A DNA stretch of 64,000 nucleotides from Kappaphycus alvarezii (GCA_002205965.3 NADL03000873.1:83957-147956); one strand, 5' to 3'; shown: positions 1-9,112, numbered from the stretch's first letter. The notes: generated by a model not told the origin, from the sequence alone. Program-made: numbers and translations.

Positions 1-94
1 AAGCCTAATTTCGGGATCTGCAGTGCGAATAGCGGAGAGTTTCCCCAACTAAAACATTGCAGGTAGCCAAACCAACGAGCAGGTGGTCTTGGAC

Positions 95-130
95 GGGGTG
101 AAAAGGTTTGGGTACTTTACTATTTGTTGG
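95..130 (-). mobile_element. Remnant of non-LTR 3' tail, antisense
   Basis: The piece aaaaggtttgggtactttac matches the antisense end of the tail family seen at 10371, 11018 and 60607. It is short and merges into the dispersed repeat that follows, so a chance match cannot be excluded. Confidence 0.35.
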
Positions 131-132
131 GC

Positions 133-403
133 AGTGGTTTTCCTTTTACTCTTACCACCTTTTTTTTGACTAGCTACTCGTAAAGCACCATGCTATATAC
201 TGCACAGAACGGTAAGTTCATAATTAGGAAATAGTAACTTGGAATGTACGACGCAGAATGTTGCGATATCCAGCACTGCACCTCGAGATACACTGGTGCA
301 GATGTATATGCTTATACAAATGTATAAACCTGTATTCCTCTTTTCTGTTGTCAAACATCAAATGAATTCGGTCGCACTCGCCGCCAATTCCCATCAGTTG
401 CAA
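133..403 (+). repeat. Dispersed repeat X, copy 1
   Basis: About 250 bp are shared with 19545-19795 (same strand) and 59722-59978 (opposite strand). Shared blocks include gtggttttcctttt near the start, a segment around aatgtacgacgcag, then tgtataaacctgtatt, and cgccgccaattc near the end. No coding frame is conserved between copies. It could be an old solo LTR or a SINE-like element; no target duplication was found. Confidence 0.6.
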
Positions 404-660
404 CACTATTCGAAAGATATCAGTAGACTGGTATCCTATGGGGGAGAAATTGGGAGTTTGTTTACTGCGATAAATGTTTTGGCTTTAACCCAATCGCATT
501 TCATATCACCAGACCTGTGAGGTCGTCCCACCTCACTCTGCCTCAATTTCAGACTCTCTAATACACAGAACTGCCCCCCCAGTCTTAGAAGAATAGCCGT
601 CCTACATCTCTAGCCAGGTGCACTGGTTTACGACCCAGGGTGAGTGGCCCTTACTCAAGG
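404..660. other. Intergenic, possible 5' region of the next gene
   Basis: No gene is seen. The segment cagggtgagt at 636-645 is a perfect-looking fungal 5' splice donor just before the first ATG of the next frame, so an upstream exon or a 5'UTR intron is possible. A block reading agccgtcctacat near 595 recurs near 59390. Confidence 0.3.
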
Positions 661-1731
661 ATGTCGGAGCTTGGAGACTACGACGACGGTGAAGACTACG
701 AGTGGTACAGTGATCTTGATGGCTTCGAAGACTGGAACGATGACCCCGAGTGCTCTGCACACCGCATGCAGCCTTTTGCAGAAGCGCTCGAGCTCTGGTC
801 TGAGGTGCCGCAAAACCTCAAGCCACCTGGACACTCGTTCTTCTACCTGAGAATGGTGAATTTCGCTTTGGAGGGGGAGATAGAAAAGCAGCTCCGTTCT
901 CCTCGGCCCCAACTTATAGCCTTGCACACACACGTCCAACGCCTTGTGTCAGACCTGCAGCGGCTCGTCCGCGTGCACGAGGCCGCAGTGTGGCGGGGAT
1001 ACGGAGTTGGGCACGTCGTGGCATCAATTCTATCTCTGTCCCTGCCACATGCCAAGGCCTCGAAAACTGCCACCCGGCGGTTGAATCGGTCCCTACGCGA
1101 CCTCTTGTTCACCTTCTATGACGGAATTCGCTCGGACCCAGAGCTTGCCCCTTCAGTCCCCAAATCAAACAGGCCCATCGTCAACGTTCCGTGTCTACCG
1201 AACCCCTCACGCCCGTCACAAATAAGTAACGAGCAGCCCCTATCTTCTCAGGAAGCCGCCCCTATCACATTCAACCCCGAAGTCGCCTATTGGCAGGCGT
1301 ACACTGGGCGCGCGGGTGGGACTATTACGAGCTCGGAAACGGCGAACAACTTGGCCCTTTTGGAACTGAGCCCTGTTCCATCAGCCTCTACATCAAACAA
1401 ACCACCGGTCAACATCTCATGTCTACCGAACCCCTCACGCTCATCATCTGTCGATGATGGGAAGCCCTTATCTTCTTCGGAAGCCGCCCCCATCAGATTC
1501 AACCCCGAAGTCGCCTATGGGCAGGCGTACACTAGGCGCGCGGGCGAGGCTATTACGAGCATGGAGACGACCACCGGTTTGCATCTGCAGGGTCCGTATG
1601 GAACTGAGCGCCTGTGGGTGCCGGTTAGCTGGATGGATTGGTCTGACTTTAATTCTGTGGAAGGCGACGACGTTAATAGCGATGTTGCCGACCCATTAGA
1701 GCCAGATTCGATTGAGGACGAGGATCAGTAA
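661..1731 (+). CDS. Unrecognised 356-aa protein with acidic N-terminus and a 76-aa internal repeat
   Basis: The family is not recognised. The open frame continues upstream to 640 without an ATG, so 661 is taken as the start. The first 35 residues are rich in Asp, Glu, Tyr and Trp (DYDDGEDYEWY), followed by a probable helical region to about residue 160. The C-terminal half holds a direct repeat with a 228-bp period: each unit has CLPNPSR, SEAAPI or QEAAPI, and FNPEVAY. The tail has WMDWSDFN and an acidic end. No signal peptide or membrane segment is seen. A broken homologue with only one repeat unit lies on the minus strand at 8368-9112, and amino-acid conservation between the two supports real coding. 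The setting, next to retroelement debris, allows either a host gene family or an ORF carried by a mobile element. Confidence 0.55.
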   Translation: MSELGDYDDGEDYEWYSDLDGFEDWNDDPECSAHRMQPFAEALELWSEVPQNLKPPGHSFFYLRMVNFALEGEIEKQLRSPRPQLIALHTHVQRLVSDLQRLVRVHEAAVWRGYGVGHVVASILSLSLPHAKASKTATRRLNRSLRDLLFTFYDGIRSDPELAPSVPKSNRPIVNVPCLPNPSRPSQISNEQPLSSQEAAPITFNPEVAYWQAYTGRAGGTITSSETANNLALLELSPVPSASTSNKPPVNISCLPNPSRSSSVDDGKPLSSSEAAPIRFNPEVAYGQAYTRRAGEAITSMETTTGLHLQGPYGTERLWVPVSWMDWSDFNSVEGDDVNSDVADPLEPDSIEDEDQ

Positions 1732-1997
1732 GTGTTGGACTTACGCGCAGGCTGTGACATCGCAAGACCGTACCTTCGCATACCAATGTTTATCCCGGAT
1801 AACAGCCGACCCTAGTTTTCAATCATTAAAACACCCAAAGCTTTTCCCCTTCTCTAGCCAGCAGAGCTCCCAATCCCCCACCACAATTTCATGTCTGAGT
1901 GGTACGTTGGATGCATATGCCGTAGCTAGAAACCTTAAAAGGAAACCTTAAGGCCACTAAACTGACAGACTGCATTGGACATCACTGCTGCAGCAGC
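1732..1997. other. Intergenic with one tail scrap
   Basis: No gene is seen. At 1829-1853 the piece taaaacacccaaagctttt matches the extreme 3' end of the non-LTR tail family in sense orientation, about 25 bp long. It sits about 100 bp downstream of the stop of the preceding gene. Confidence 0.35.
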
Positions 1998-2190
1998 CTA
2001 CTTTTGAGTCAACACCGCCCGGACTTTGCCATATGTTTCCATGGCCCTCACAGCCACTTTCCTTGCAATATCAATAAGCATGGCATATGCGTCCGGGTGT
2101 CGAACGCCGAGAATGGATATTGGTACAGGCACAAGTCTACCTCTGGCAGAAGTTGCAAGGAGTGCTTGATACCTCCTATGTTTTGCAGTG
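1998..2190 (-). pseudogene. Non-LTR retrotransposon C-terminal fragment, distal half
   Basis: Read on the minus strand this gives KHRRYQALLATSARGRLVPV, then HPDAYAML and a final ETYGKVRAVLTQK before a stop. The same order of blocks appears at 57010-57600, 57798-58165, 11940-12075 and 42780-43341, so this is the C-terminal end of one repeated protein. In known families, the run of Cys/His motif, RPDI, DVTF..NPL, K-RRY and GG-HPDA after a reverse transcriptase is typical of the terminal domain of site-biased non-LTR elements with a restriction-like endonuclease. The frame is interrupted at 2190 by LTR element A and resumes at 8091. The reverse transcriptase part is absent. Confidence 0.72.
2186..2190. 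repeat. Target-site duplication CAGTG (left) of element A
   Basis: CAGTG directly precedes the 5' LTR and is repeated at 8091-8095 directly after the 3' LTR. A 5-bp duplication is normal for Ty3/gypsy integrases. Confidence 0.9.
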
Positions 2191-2219
2191 TGATATAAAG
2201 AAAATTGTAGATATACCTT

Positions 2220-2365
2220 GGCATGCTGAGCTGGCTGAGCTGGCTGCGCTGGCTGAGCTGGCTGCGCTGGCTCAGTTGGCATGCTGCGCTGGCTGAGTTG
2301 GCATGCTGCGCTGGCCGAGTTGGCATGCTGCGCTGGCCGAGTTGGCATGCTGCGCTGGCTGAGTT
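2220..2365. repeat. GCATGC-containing minisatellite in U3
   Basis: Four 22-bp units (2278-2299, 2300-2321, 2322-2343, 2344-2365) of ggcatgctgcgctggcygag+tt follow a longer first unit built of gctggctgagct-like hexamers. Each unit carries the palindrome GCATGC. The copy in the 3' LTR is at 7450-7595. It reads open on both strands, which is a by-product of the period, not evidence of a gene. Confidence 0.85.
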
Positions 2366-2487
2366 GGCACTGTACTTACAATTATATTTTTAATTATTTT
2401 TAGAGGGATGCTTTGCACTGTACTGTGGCGGTGCAGATTTGGCACATAGGTACTGTATAGGTGCTACAGAATGTGAGGGTTGAAAAC

Positions 2488-2497
2488 TCTATATAAG
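2488..2497 (+). promoter_or_regulatory. TATA box of element A LTR
   Basis: ctatataagg lies in the LTR about 90 bp upstream of the start of the R-U5 block shared with element B, a position fitting the pol II promoter of a retrotransposon. Confidence 0.6.
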
Positions 2498-2947
2498 GGG
2501 CTGTTTGCATGAAATGGTAGGACTACTTGGGAGCCAGCATACCCGAGCGGGGCGCTCAACAAGTTAAGTCAAACACAAAGCATAAAGGAAGTTGGCAGAC
2601 AACTTCAGGTCAAGCTCCGAGTAGTAGGAAGTTGAGAGTCAACTTCAAACCCAAGAAAACTTTTTCCTAAGCAAGTCGCAGAAAATCAGTGGTAGACGCT
2701 GCCCCTTTTATACTTGCTTGTAGCCCTCTCAACTCTCTCCCATATACACTGCTTTTTATTTGTTCAACTATACCACGGTAGCACTTTTGTCGCTCGCAAC
2801 ACCTCCGTCTTGGGGTAGTTGGTTCTAAGTATCTCTTCTCCCGACGATTTACCCCTATCATTTGGTACTCTTGTGGAGGGGGTTGCACCCGAGGTATTCG
2901 AGTTGAGCAGTCTTAGGGAACCGTTCGAGGGGATTTTTTTTGTAATC

Positions 2948-4620
2948 ATGGATCTCAACGCTGCTCGCAAAACGTTCACAGGGGCAAGAATGAAGACGTT
3001 GAGGAGTTTCTCTATACATATGTCAACGTTGTGATGCGTGAGAAGGGCGATGAAGAGAAGGCCGCAAGTATCTTTGCCTATCTTCATGGTGACGCAAAGC
3101 ACAAATATAAGTCCAAGTTTATCAACGGGTGGTCTCTTAACGGGAATGGGCGTAACTTCGGTGAGGTATGTGAGTGGCTTGTGAAAGAATATGCTAAGCA
3201 GGTAGAACCAGATGAGATGATTCGTACCGCCATAGAGGCCCGGCTCAACTTCGACGATTTGTTAAGCTCATTGGTATACTTGTGTGATCTCTATGAAAAG
3301 GCTGGGTTCAACGCCCAAGCCAAGTACGGAATGCTGCGTAAGGCGGCTATGGGGGATAAGCGGCTCTCCGATTTCCTCCTCATCAAGGGCCCTCACACTT
3401 TTGATGAACTGAAGGGTACCATAGTAGAATTTGTCAAAAATTCGGAGACGTTTCAGTCACTGAGTGAGGTACCGAGGGAAACCCGCACATCGATGTCTAT
3501 CGTACATCCTGAAAAGAATTATCAAAGGCCGGCTACTAGTGCAGCGGCATTAGAATCTGTCAGGAGCGATGTCAAAAACTTGGAAGAAAGGTTGGAAACC
3601 CGATTCGATAATCGACTTGACATGATAACCTCGCAGTTGGAGAGCCTTACTCTTACCATTAATAAGAATCAGTCTAGGGCCCCTAAGACTGCAGAAGTCT
3701 GCTTCTACTGTCACAAGCCTGGACACTTTGCAAACAGGTGTCCTGATAATCCACATAGAAACACTCGTTGTGGAAAGTGCGGTCGATATGGGCATCATGA
3801 AAGTAACTGCTGGTCTAAAGACAACAGAAGAGCAAATTTATCGGAAGCAAGGAGTGAGTCAGGACCAGAGGTGAAAATTTTACAAAACAGAAAGGATAAA
3901 AGGTTGACGGATGCCGGTAACGTATCCATCTCTGAAGAAATTAGTCAAGTCAATGTGACAAAAAGGGATGGGGAAGGGAACATTTTATCGAAGAAACCTA
4001 GGCTAGATTATGGAATGATGGAGCATATCCCAGCACCTGTACCTCCTCGAACCAAGAGGTCTGATCAAGTTGTTCCAGGAGTGGGAGTCACTCCGGCCAA
4101 GAAGACGAAAAAGAGTAAGAAAGTTAAGAGTATCTCTAAGGACGTACTAGAGTATGTGAAGAGGTACAATTTGGTGGCTGAGCTTGCATCGGCCCCAACT
4201 GGGATAACGTTTGGTCAACTTTTGAGGGGCGACGCAGAGGATGCGAGAAAAGAACTCAAAAAAATTATCAGGTCTAATAAGTCCGCTAAGGGTAAGAAAC
4301 TGTTTCTTCAATCGGCCTCGACAGCACCAAGACGTCTTAAGCTGGTACCAGTCAAAGTATTGGGTATGAAAACCCAGGCTCTTTTCGATTCGGGTGCTGT
4401 TCCAAACCTCATTTCAGAAACTTTGGTGACAGATCTAGGTCTCGACATTACTCCAACGACTCGAAAAATAACTGTAGCGGATGGAACCGTCTCAAAATGC
4501 ATGGGCACTGTTGACAATGTTTCCGTGTTCTTTGGGGACTCTAAAGTTGATGTAGACTTTCTTTCATGCCTGATCTCCCTTTCGATGCAATCATTGGCTG
4601 CCCTACCATGGAAAGACTAG
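2948..4620 (+). pseudogene. gag: gag and protease N-terminal part of element A, frameshifted
   Basis: The ATG at 2948 begins MDLNAAR, as in element B at 50282. Here one G is missing in the run at 2981-2984, so the N-terminus is cut off from the long frame beginning near 3031. That frame holds the capsid-type region (FAYLHGDAKHKYK, GWSLNGNGR), a coiled segment, and two zinc knuckles, CFYCHKPGHFANRC and CGKCGRYGHHESNC, which bind RNA in nucleocapsid proteins. After a Lys-rich linker comes an aspartic protease with the active-site motif FDSGAVPN in a retropepsin context. A second 1-bp loss near 4560 cuts the protease before its C-terminal IIGCPTMERLG. Gag and protease share one frame, so they would be made as one polyprotein. 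Confidence 0.88.
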
Positions 4621-5128
4621 GGACATGCATTGACTTGGGCAATCAAATGGTTTCAGTTAATATTGACGGCAGAACCGTGAAGATGCCCCTGGATTTCGAC
4701 AAAAGCACGCATCCTGAAGATTTAAAAGAAACGGACAGTGAAGATTTCACTTCTAGCTATGACAGCGAAGATTCGGAAGCAGCTAACACTTTCGGAAGTG
4801 GAAAATGGTACCCTCGGGGGTAATGAACATGGCATGGGACGATTATGATTCTAGGTTTGAAACAGATGACGACTGGAATTCTAGGATAAGTTTGAAACCC
4901 GAATATGTTTCTTTTTGCGATGATATCGAATCAAAGGACAGAATTTGGAGCATGAAAGAAGATTACCTTTGCAAAGAAAATAAGAATACGTCGAATTCCA
5001 TACATGAAGATGTGAGCACGACGGAGAGGTCCTTCAAAATATTGAGGTTGAGAATCAAGAAGAAAAAGGGAGCCAAATGGCAGAAATCCAAGGAAAAGTG
5101 CAGCACCTTCCCGCCGCCGCCTCACTGA
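4566..5128 (+). pseudogene. Protease C-terminus and Ser/Asp-rich linker of element A
   Basis: After the shift near 4560 the protease continues as DAIIGCPTMERLG, the conserved C-terminal Leu-Gly region of retropepsins. It is followed by an acidic linker (TDSEDFTSSYDSEDS) and a Lys-rich stretch. A further frame change near 4815 moves the reading to a second frame ending at 5128. Element B has matching sequence at 51900-52456. The linker connects protease to reverse transcriptase and has no recognisable domain. Confidence 0.75.
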
Positions 5129-6153
5129 AAATATCCGACATGTTAACATCTTCCGAAGTAATTGCATGGAGTGTATCAGATTTAAGACAAGCAAGTGTAC
5201 CGGTCACTCACTCATTTGAACTTACCGATACTCAACCAATTTACCACAGGCCTAGACGTCAACCGCCAAAATATGACCAATTTATCTCAGAGAATGTTAC
5301 AAGTATGCTGGAAAATGATATCATTCGGCCAGTTTCATCCCCATGGTCATTTCCAGTTGTGGTCGCACCAAAGAAGGATGGAAAGCTGCGTTTTTGCGTC
5401 GATTACCGACAACTGAACCAGAGAATGATACCCGATCGATTTCCGATTCCGAACATGGAGGAGATCCTCGAGGACTTGAAGGACGGGAGATACTTCACCT
5501 CAATTGATCTTTACACTGGTTATTGGCAGATTCCATTAGATGAAAAATGTAAGGAAATAACAACTTTTACCAGCAAAGCCGGTACATTCAGGTTCGAAGT
5601 GATGCCTTTTGGTCTCATGAATGCCCCAGCTACATTCCAAAGAATGATGAACGAGGTTTTGAAAGGACTTCCATTTGCAAGAGTTTATATCGATGATGTA
5701 GTGATATTCTCAAAAACCTTGGATCAGCACATATCGCATGTCAAGACTGTGGTGGAGAAAATAGATGCGTACAGCCTGAAAATTAAGTTAAGCAAATGCT
5801 TCTTTGCGAAAACGTCTATCCAATTACTCGGTCATATCGTCGACCAAGAGGGAATTAGAGTGGATCCAGAGAAAACGAAAAAAATAAAGTTGGCAACAAG
5901 GCCCGCTTCAAAGACGGAGGTCCGAAGCTTCTTAGGACTGGCCTCATATTACAGAAGATTTATCAAAGATTTCGCCGAGACTGCAGCACCGTTACATGCC
6001 AGCACTACGAAGAACGGAAAATTTTACTGGAACAAGGAAATGGAAACTGCATTTCAGGAGCTTAAAGATAAGCTATGTGTCCCCCAGTTCTCATGTACCC
6101 AGATTTCAAGAGACCATTCGTTGTGGAGACAGATGCCTCAGAACGGTCTTTGA
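5077..6153 (+). pseudogene. pol: Reverse transcriptase of element A
   Basis: Ty3-type reverse transcriptase that copies element RNA into cDNA. In order: a start motif around PIYHRPRRQPPKYD, SPWSFPVVVAPKKDGKLRFC, DYRQLN, the FTSIDLYTGYWQ block with the first catalytic Asp, MPFGLMNAPATFQ, and YIDDVVIFS with the catalytic Asp pair. LLGHIV and the SFLGLASYYRRFIKDF thumb/connection follow. All catalytic residues are present. The frame breaks near 6080, where a run of C is one base shorter than in element B, so RNase H lies in another frame. The frame also overlaps the end of the linker (5077-5128). Confidence 0.92.
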
Positions 6154-6878
6154 GTGCCGTTTTGTCCCAAAAAGATGAAAACGGAAGACTACAACCTGTT
6201 CAATTCGCAAGCCGAACTCTGAATGATGCGGAAAAGAGATACTCAGTCTGCGAGAAAGAAGCGCTAGCTGTCGTCTTCGCGCTGAAAAAGTTTCGCGTTT
6301 ACCTTTTATCACTCGAGAAATTTGTCTTAATCACTGATCACCAGGCACTTAAGACAGCATTCCTAAAGAAGGATGTACATCACCGCTTGGCCCAATGGCT
6401 CGACATTTTCGCAGAATATCGGTTTGAAATTGTGTATAGACCCGGACGCAATAATCAGCCTGCCGATTACTTATCCCGCTTGAGGGATCCACTGAGTCCA
6501 AATGAAAAGGCTTCCGAGGACATCGTCGGAGTTGCTGAGATGCAGGCGCCGAACGAAACAAAGTACGAAGCTAATATTTACGGACTTATTAAGTTCTTGG
6601 ATGGACTAGAAATGAGAAAGGTTAATCTGGAACATAGAAATTGGGTACGCAGGAATCAAAAGGCTTTTACATTGTGGAATGGAAAACTCTTCCGGCACAC
6701 TAAAGCCGGTCCCCGACTAGTGGCCCCTTTGAAAGAAAGAATGAAGATCTTGAGGACTTTCCATGAAGAGCTAGGGCATTGGGATCTCGAAACAACCAAA
6801 AAATTCGTAACTGAGAGATTCTGGTGGCCCGGTATCCATAACGACGTCTATAATTTCGTGAAAAGCTGCGACAACTGA
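6075..6878 (+). pseudogene. pol: RNase H and integrase zinc finger of element A, ends at nonsense codon
   Basis: RNase H begins VVETDASERS with the first catalytic Asp, then CEKEALAVVFAL with the Glu, and ITDHQAL with a further Asp; ADYLSR marks the end of the Ty3 RNase H-tether region. The integrase H2C2 finger follows: FHEELGHWDLETTK supplies two His, and KSCDN supplies the first Cys. The next codon, TGT in element B, is TGA here, so the second zinc Cys is itself the stop. A single base change therefore ends the product between finger and core. Confidence 0.9.
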
Positions 6879-7279
6879 CAAAAATTCACTCCAATACGGA
6901 CGTATAAGACAACTCTAAGTTTTCCAGTTTCCGGTCTCTTTGAAACCTTCTCAATTGACTTTGCGGGCCCGTTCAAGGAAACATCTTCCGGAAACAAATA
7001 TCTCCTTATAGGGGTGGAACATCTTACTGGATGGCCAATAGCAGTTGCAGTTGAGGAGGCAAATGCTGAGGTGGTACTGAAATTCATCGAAAAAGAAATA
7101 ATTGAACCGTTTGGCCTTCCAAAAAGGATCATCTCGGATAACGCCCTTTGTTTTACTGCAACTTCACTGCTTCGTTTCTTGGAAGAGAAAGGGATTCAGC
7201 TCAAGACAGTTCTAGACTACGCTCTTATGTCAAACGGGAAAGCCAAAAAGATGATTGGACCTATCAAACGAGCACCTAC
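6879..7279 (+). pseudogene. pol: Integrase core of element A
   Basis: DDE-type integrase that inserts cDNA into the chromosome. FSIDFAGPFKETSSGN carries the first Asp and RIISDNALCF the second. At the third catalytic site the sequence reads NGKAKKMIG, where element B encodes Glu (KAERMVG), so the catalytic Glu is Lys here. The C-terminal GPY/F-like segment of element B (54840-55060) is missing: similarity to pol stops near 7275 and jumps to the end of an extra ORF. The core cannot be active. Confidence 0.85.
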
Positions 7280-7384
7280 TTTTTGGAATATTTTATAGGT
7301 AATCAACTGCATCCCTATTCGTTTGAAAGGCCTCATGTTTTAACAATAAGGCAACTTACATTAATAGAAACAGAAGAAGAATGA
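7280..7384 (+). pseudogene. C-terminal stub of extra ORF (ORF3b) in element A
   Basis: The frame reads YFIGNQLHPYSFERPHVL then TLIETEEE and a stop, matching HHIGNELLPYPYSEPYTL and the acidic end of the ORF at 55763-56179 in element B. It retains roughly the last 30 codons. About 1.4 kb present in element B, covering the integrase C-terminus and nearly both extra ORFs, is missing between 7275 and this stub. Confidence 0.65.
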
Positions 7385-7409
7385 TGACGAGTCGGGACGT
7401 TCGTCTTGA

Positions 7410-7420
7410 GCGAGGGGGCG
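7410..7420 (+). other. Polypurine tract of element A
   Basis: gcgagggggcg abuts the 3' LTR and matches gcgggagggcg before the 3' LTR of element B. This is the expected place for the plus-strand primer. The stretch acgttcgtcttgagcg before it is also conserved between the two elements. Confidence 0.7.
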
Positions 7421-8090
7421 TGATATAAAGAAAATTGTAGATATACCTTGGCATGCTGAGCTGGCTGAGCTGGCTGCGCTGGCTGAGCTGGCTGCGCTGG
7501 CTCAGTTGGCATGCTGCGCTGGCTGAGTTGGCATGCTGCGCTGGCCGAGTTGGCATGCTGCGCTGGCCGAGTTGGCATGCTGCGCTGGCTGAGTTGGCAC
7601 TGTACTTACAATTATATTTTTAATTATTTTTAGAGGGATGCTTTGCACTGTACTGTGGCGGTGCAGATTTGGCACATAGGTACTGTATAGGTGCTACAGA
7701 ATGTGAGGGTTGAAAACTCTATATAAGGGGCTGTTTGCATGAAATGGTAGGACTACTTGGGAGCCAGCATACCCGAGCGGGGCGCTCAACAAGTTAAGTC
7801 AAACACAAAGCATAAAGGAAGTTGGCAGACAACTTCAGGTCAAGCTCCGAGTAGTAGGAAGTTGAGAGTCAACTTCAAACCCAAGAAAACTTTTTCCTAA
7901 GCAAGTCGCAGAAAATCAGTGGTAGACGCTGCCCCTTTTATACTTGCTTGTAGCCCTCTCAACTCTCTCCCATATACACTGCTTTTTATTTGTTCAACTA
8001 TACCACGGTAGCACTTTTGTCGCTCGCAACACCTCCGTCTTGGGGTAGTTGGTTCTAAGTATCTCTTCTCCCGACGATTTACCCCTATCA
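7421..8090 (+). repeat. 3' LTR of element A
   Basis: Same length (670 bp) as 2191-2860 and no difference seen by eye, offset 5230. It contains the minisatellite at 7450-7595 and the TATA box at 7718-7727. Confidence 0.93.
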
Positions 8091-8095
8091 CAGTG
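8091..8095. repeat. Target-site duplication CAGTG (right) of element A
   Basis: Second copy of the 5-bp duplication at 2186-2190. Confidence 0.9.
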
Positions 8096-8205
8096 CTTGC
8101 CGAGTTGGGGGATGTCATGAGGTTGAAGAATAGAATGTAAATAGAACTACTGAAAAATACAACCGTATGGTAATCATCACGTAGCAGCCAATGGTTGCTT
8201 TTCAT
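8091..8205 (-). pseudogene. Non-LTR C-terminal fragment, proximal half
   Basis: Minus strand reads FNLMTSPNSAS, matching FNPMSSLNAAR at 57798-58165. Removing element A and one CAGTG brings this directly in frame onto KHRRYQ at 2190, so the two halves were one piece before insertion. Upstream of FNLM the frame is degraded (TVVFFSSSIYILF against DVTFLNPLAPSK). Confidence 0.65.
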
Positions 8206-8228
8206 TCAGATCGAACATATCTTCGAAG

Positions 8229-8267
8229 AGGGGGCAATGTTTGCGTACTTTAAAGTTTGAAAGATGT
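8229..8267 (-). mobile_element. Degraded non-LTR 3' tail, antisense
   Basis: ggggcaatgtttgcgtacttt then tttgaaag aligns with the tail motif ggggaaaggtttgggtgtttt then ttggaag. Several mismatches make it an old or uncertain copy. Confidence 0.35.
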
Positions 8268-8367
8268 GCTCAGTTGGGGCCCGGAAAACCGTAGAGGGTT
8301 ACCGGTGATGGAAAGTCATATTTGCCAGCAAAGTTACCCGGAGCATACCACGGGATATGCCCGACCC

Positions 8368-9112
8368 TTACTCACCCTTCTCCACACCAGCTTCCAACCC
8401 CTCCGGATCGGCAGCGACATCACAGACGTCGTCGCCGTCCGAAGAGTTGAGATTAGACCAGTCCCTCCAGCGAGCAGGAGCCCACAAATGCTCCGTGCCG
8501 TAGGGTCTCATCAAAGGCAGGTTAGTGTCCCTCTCCATGGCCGTAATAATCCCACTTTCGCGCCATGACGTCTGCCCATAGACATCTTTGGGTGTTGTTT
8601 GTTAATCAGCGGCTTCGACCAAGGTGGAAGAGTAGAGCTTCCCGCCACTAGGTAGCGGGCGAGGGGTGTTCGGTACCACAGGGTGGTTCACCATGGGCCT
8701 GTTCCTTTGGCGAACAGACGCAGCCGACTGAGAATCCGACCTTAAGCCATCAAATATACCGAACAAAAGGTCGCTCACGGAGCGGTTCAAACCGCGCTTT
8801 GCTGTCTTGGACACTTTCACGCTGCAGCAGCCGTCATGTCCAATGCGGCCTGCTTGATGGCTGGCCTGAAGGTAGCATTTTAGGAAGCGTAGTTCCTTCC
8901 CCATTACGCTGTAGGTATACCCTTTTTGAGTCGATTGCGGTTGTCTGGAAAACCATGGGATAGGTCGGAAATATCTTCCAACAGTAAAACACCCAAACGT
9001 TTCCCCTCTTTCACAAGAGGTAGCAGATCGCATATCATTTCCGTCACCACGTGACCGATCCGTAGTCACGCCACACAGCTACACTGTGCAGGCGGGTGAA
9101 CCGTTGGAGTTC
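8368..9112 (-). pseudogene. Broken paralogue of the 661-1731 gene
   Basis: Minus-strand translation matches the plus-strand gene along its C-terminal two thirds: LQRFTRLHSVAVWRDYG, then SKTAKRGLNRSVSDLLFGIF, NRPMVNHPVVPNTPRP, PYGTEHLWAPARWRDWSNLN, and a stop at 8368. Only one 76-aa unit is present where the other gene has two. It is interrupted at 8821-9007 by a non-LTR tail with a CTTTCAC duplication, carries further stops and shifts, and is cut at its N-terminal side near 9112 by another tail-like scrap. The kind of protein is unknown. Two diverged copies a few kb apart in opposite orientation suggest a local or element-borne duplication. Confidence 0.65.
8821..9007 (+). mobile_element. Non-LTR 3' tail insertion, 187 bp, TSD CTTTCAC
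   Basis: It runs from gctgcagcagccgtcatg to acacccaaacgtttcccct and is flanked by CTTTCAC at 8814-8820 and 9008-9014. It is the 3'UTR of the non-LTR family: at 57600-57797 the same sequence directly follows the end of the coding frame. There is no polyA. It lies inside the broken paralogue. Confidence 0.85.

Larger units (their letters stand above)
2191..2860 (+). repeat. 5' LTR of element A
   Basis: TG...CA ended, 670 bp, same length as 7421-8090 and apparently the same sequence. The last 272 bp (from 2589) match the LTR of element B at 49936-50192, while the first 398 bp share nothing visible with it. A possible primer-binding site (tggtactcttg) begins 3 bases after the LTR; which tRNA would fit is not known. 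Confidence 0.93.
2191..8090 (+). mobile_element. Ty3/gypsy LTR retrotransposon A
   Basis: A 5.9-kb element with two 670-bp LTRs starting TGATATAAAG and ending CCCTATCA, flanked by CAGTG duplications. Inside, in order: gag with two CCHC knuckles, aspartic protease, reverse transcriptase (YIDDVV), RNase H, integrase zinc finger and core, then the last stub of an extra ORF. PR-RT-RH-IN order defines Ty3/gypsy. The LTRs show no difference by eye, so the insertion is recent. The coding part is dead through at least three 1-bp shifts, a nonsense change in the integrase zinc finger, and a deletion that removes the integrase C-terminus. It therefore probably moved with proteins from relatives. Confidence 0.93.

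Noticed and set aside
640..660. GTG start at 640 for the first gene
   Set aside because: Non-ATG initiation is not expected; 661 is the first ATG, and the GTG is part of a GTGAGT donor-like word.
1998..2348. Minus-strand frames rich in QPAQPAQ and HANSAS over the minisatellite (also 7333-7578)
   Set aside because: They arise from the 22-bp repeat and run across the LTR boundary; no start or conservation. Only the 1998-2190 part is a real protein remnant.
2220..2365. CRISPR-like array in the LTR
   Set aside because: Contiguous 22-bp tandem units without spacers, in a eukaryotic retrotransposon.
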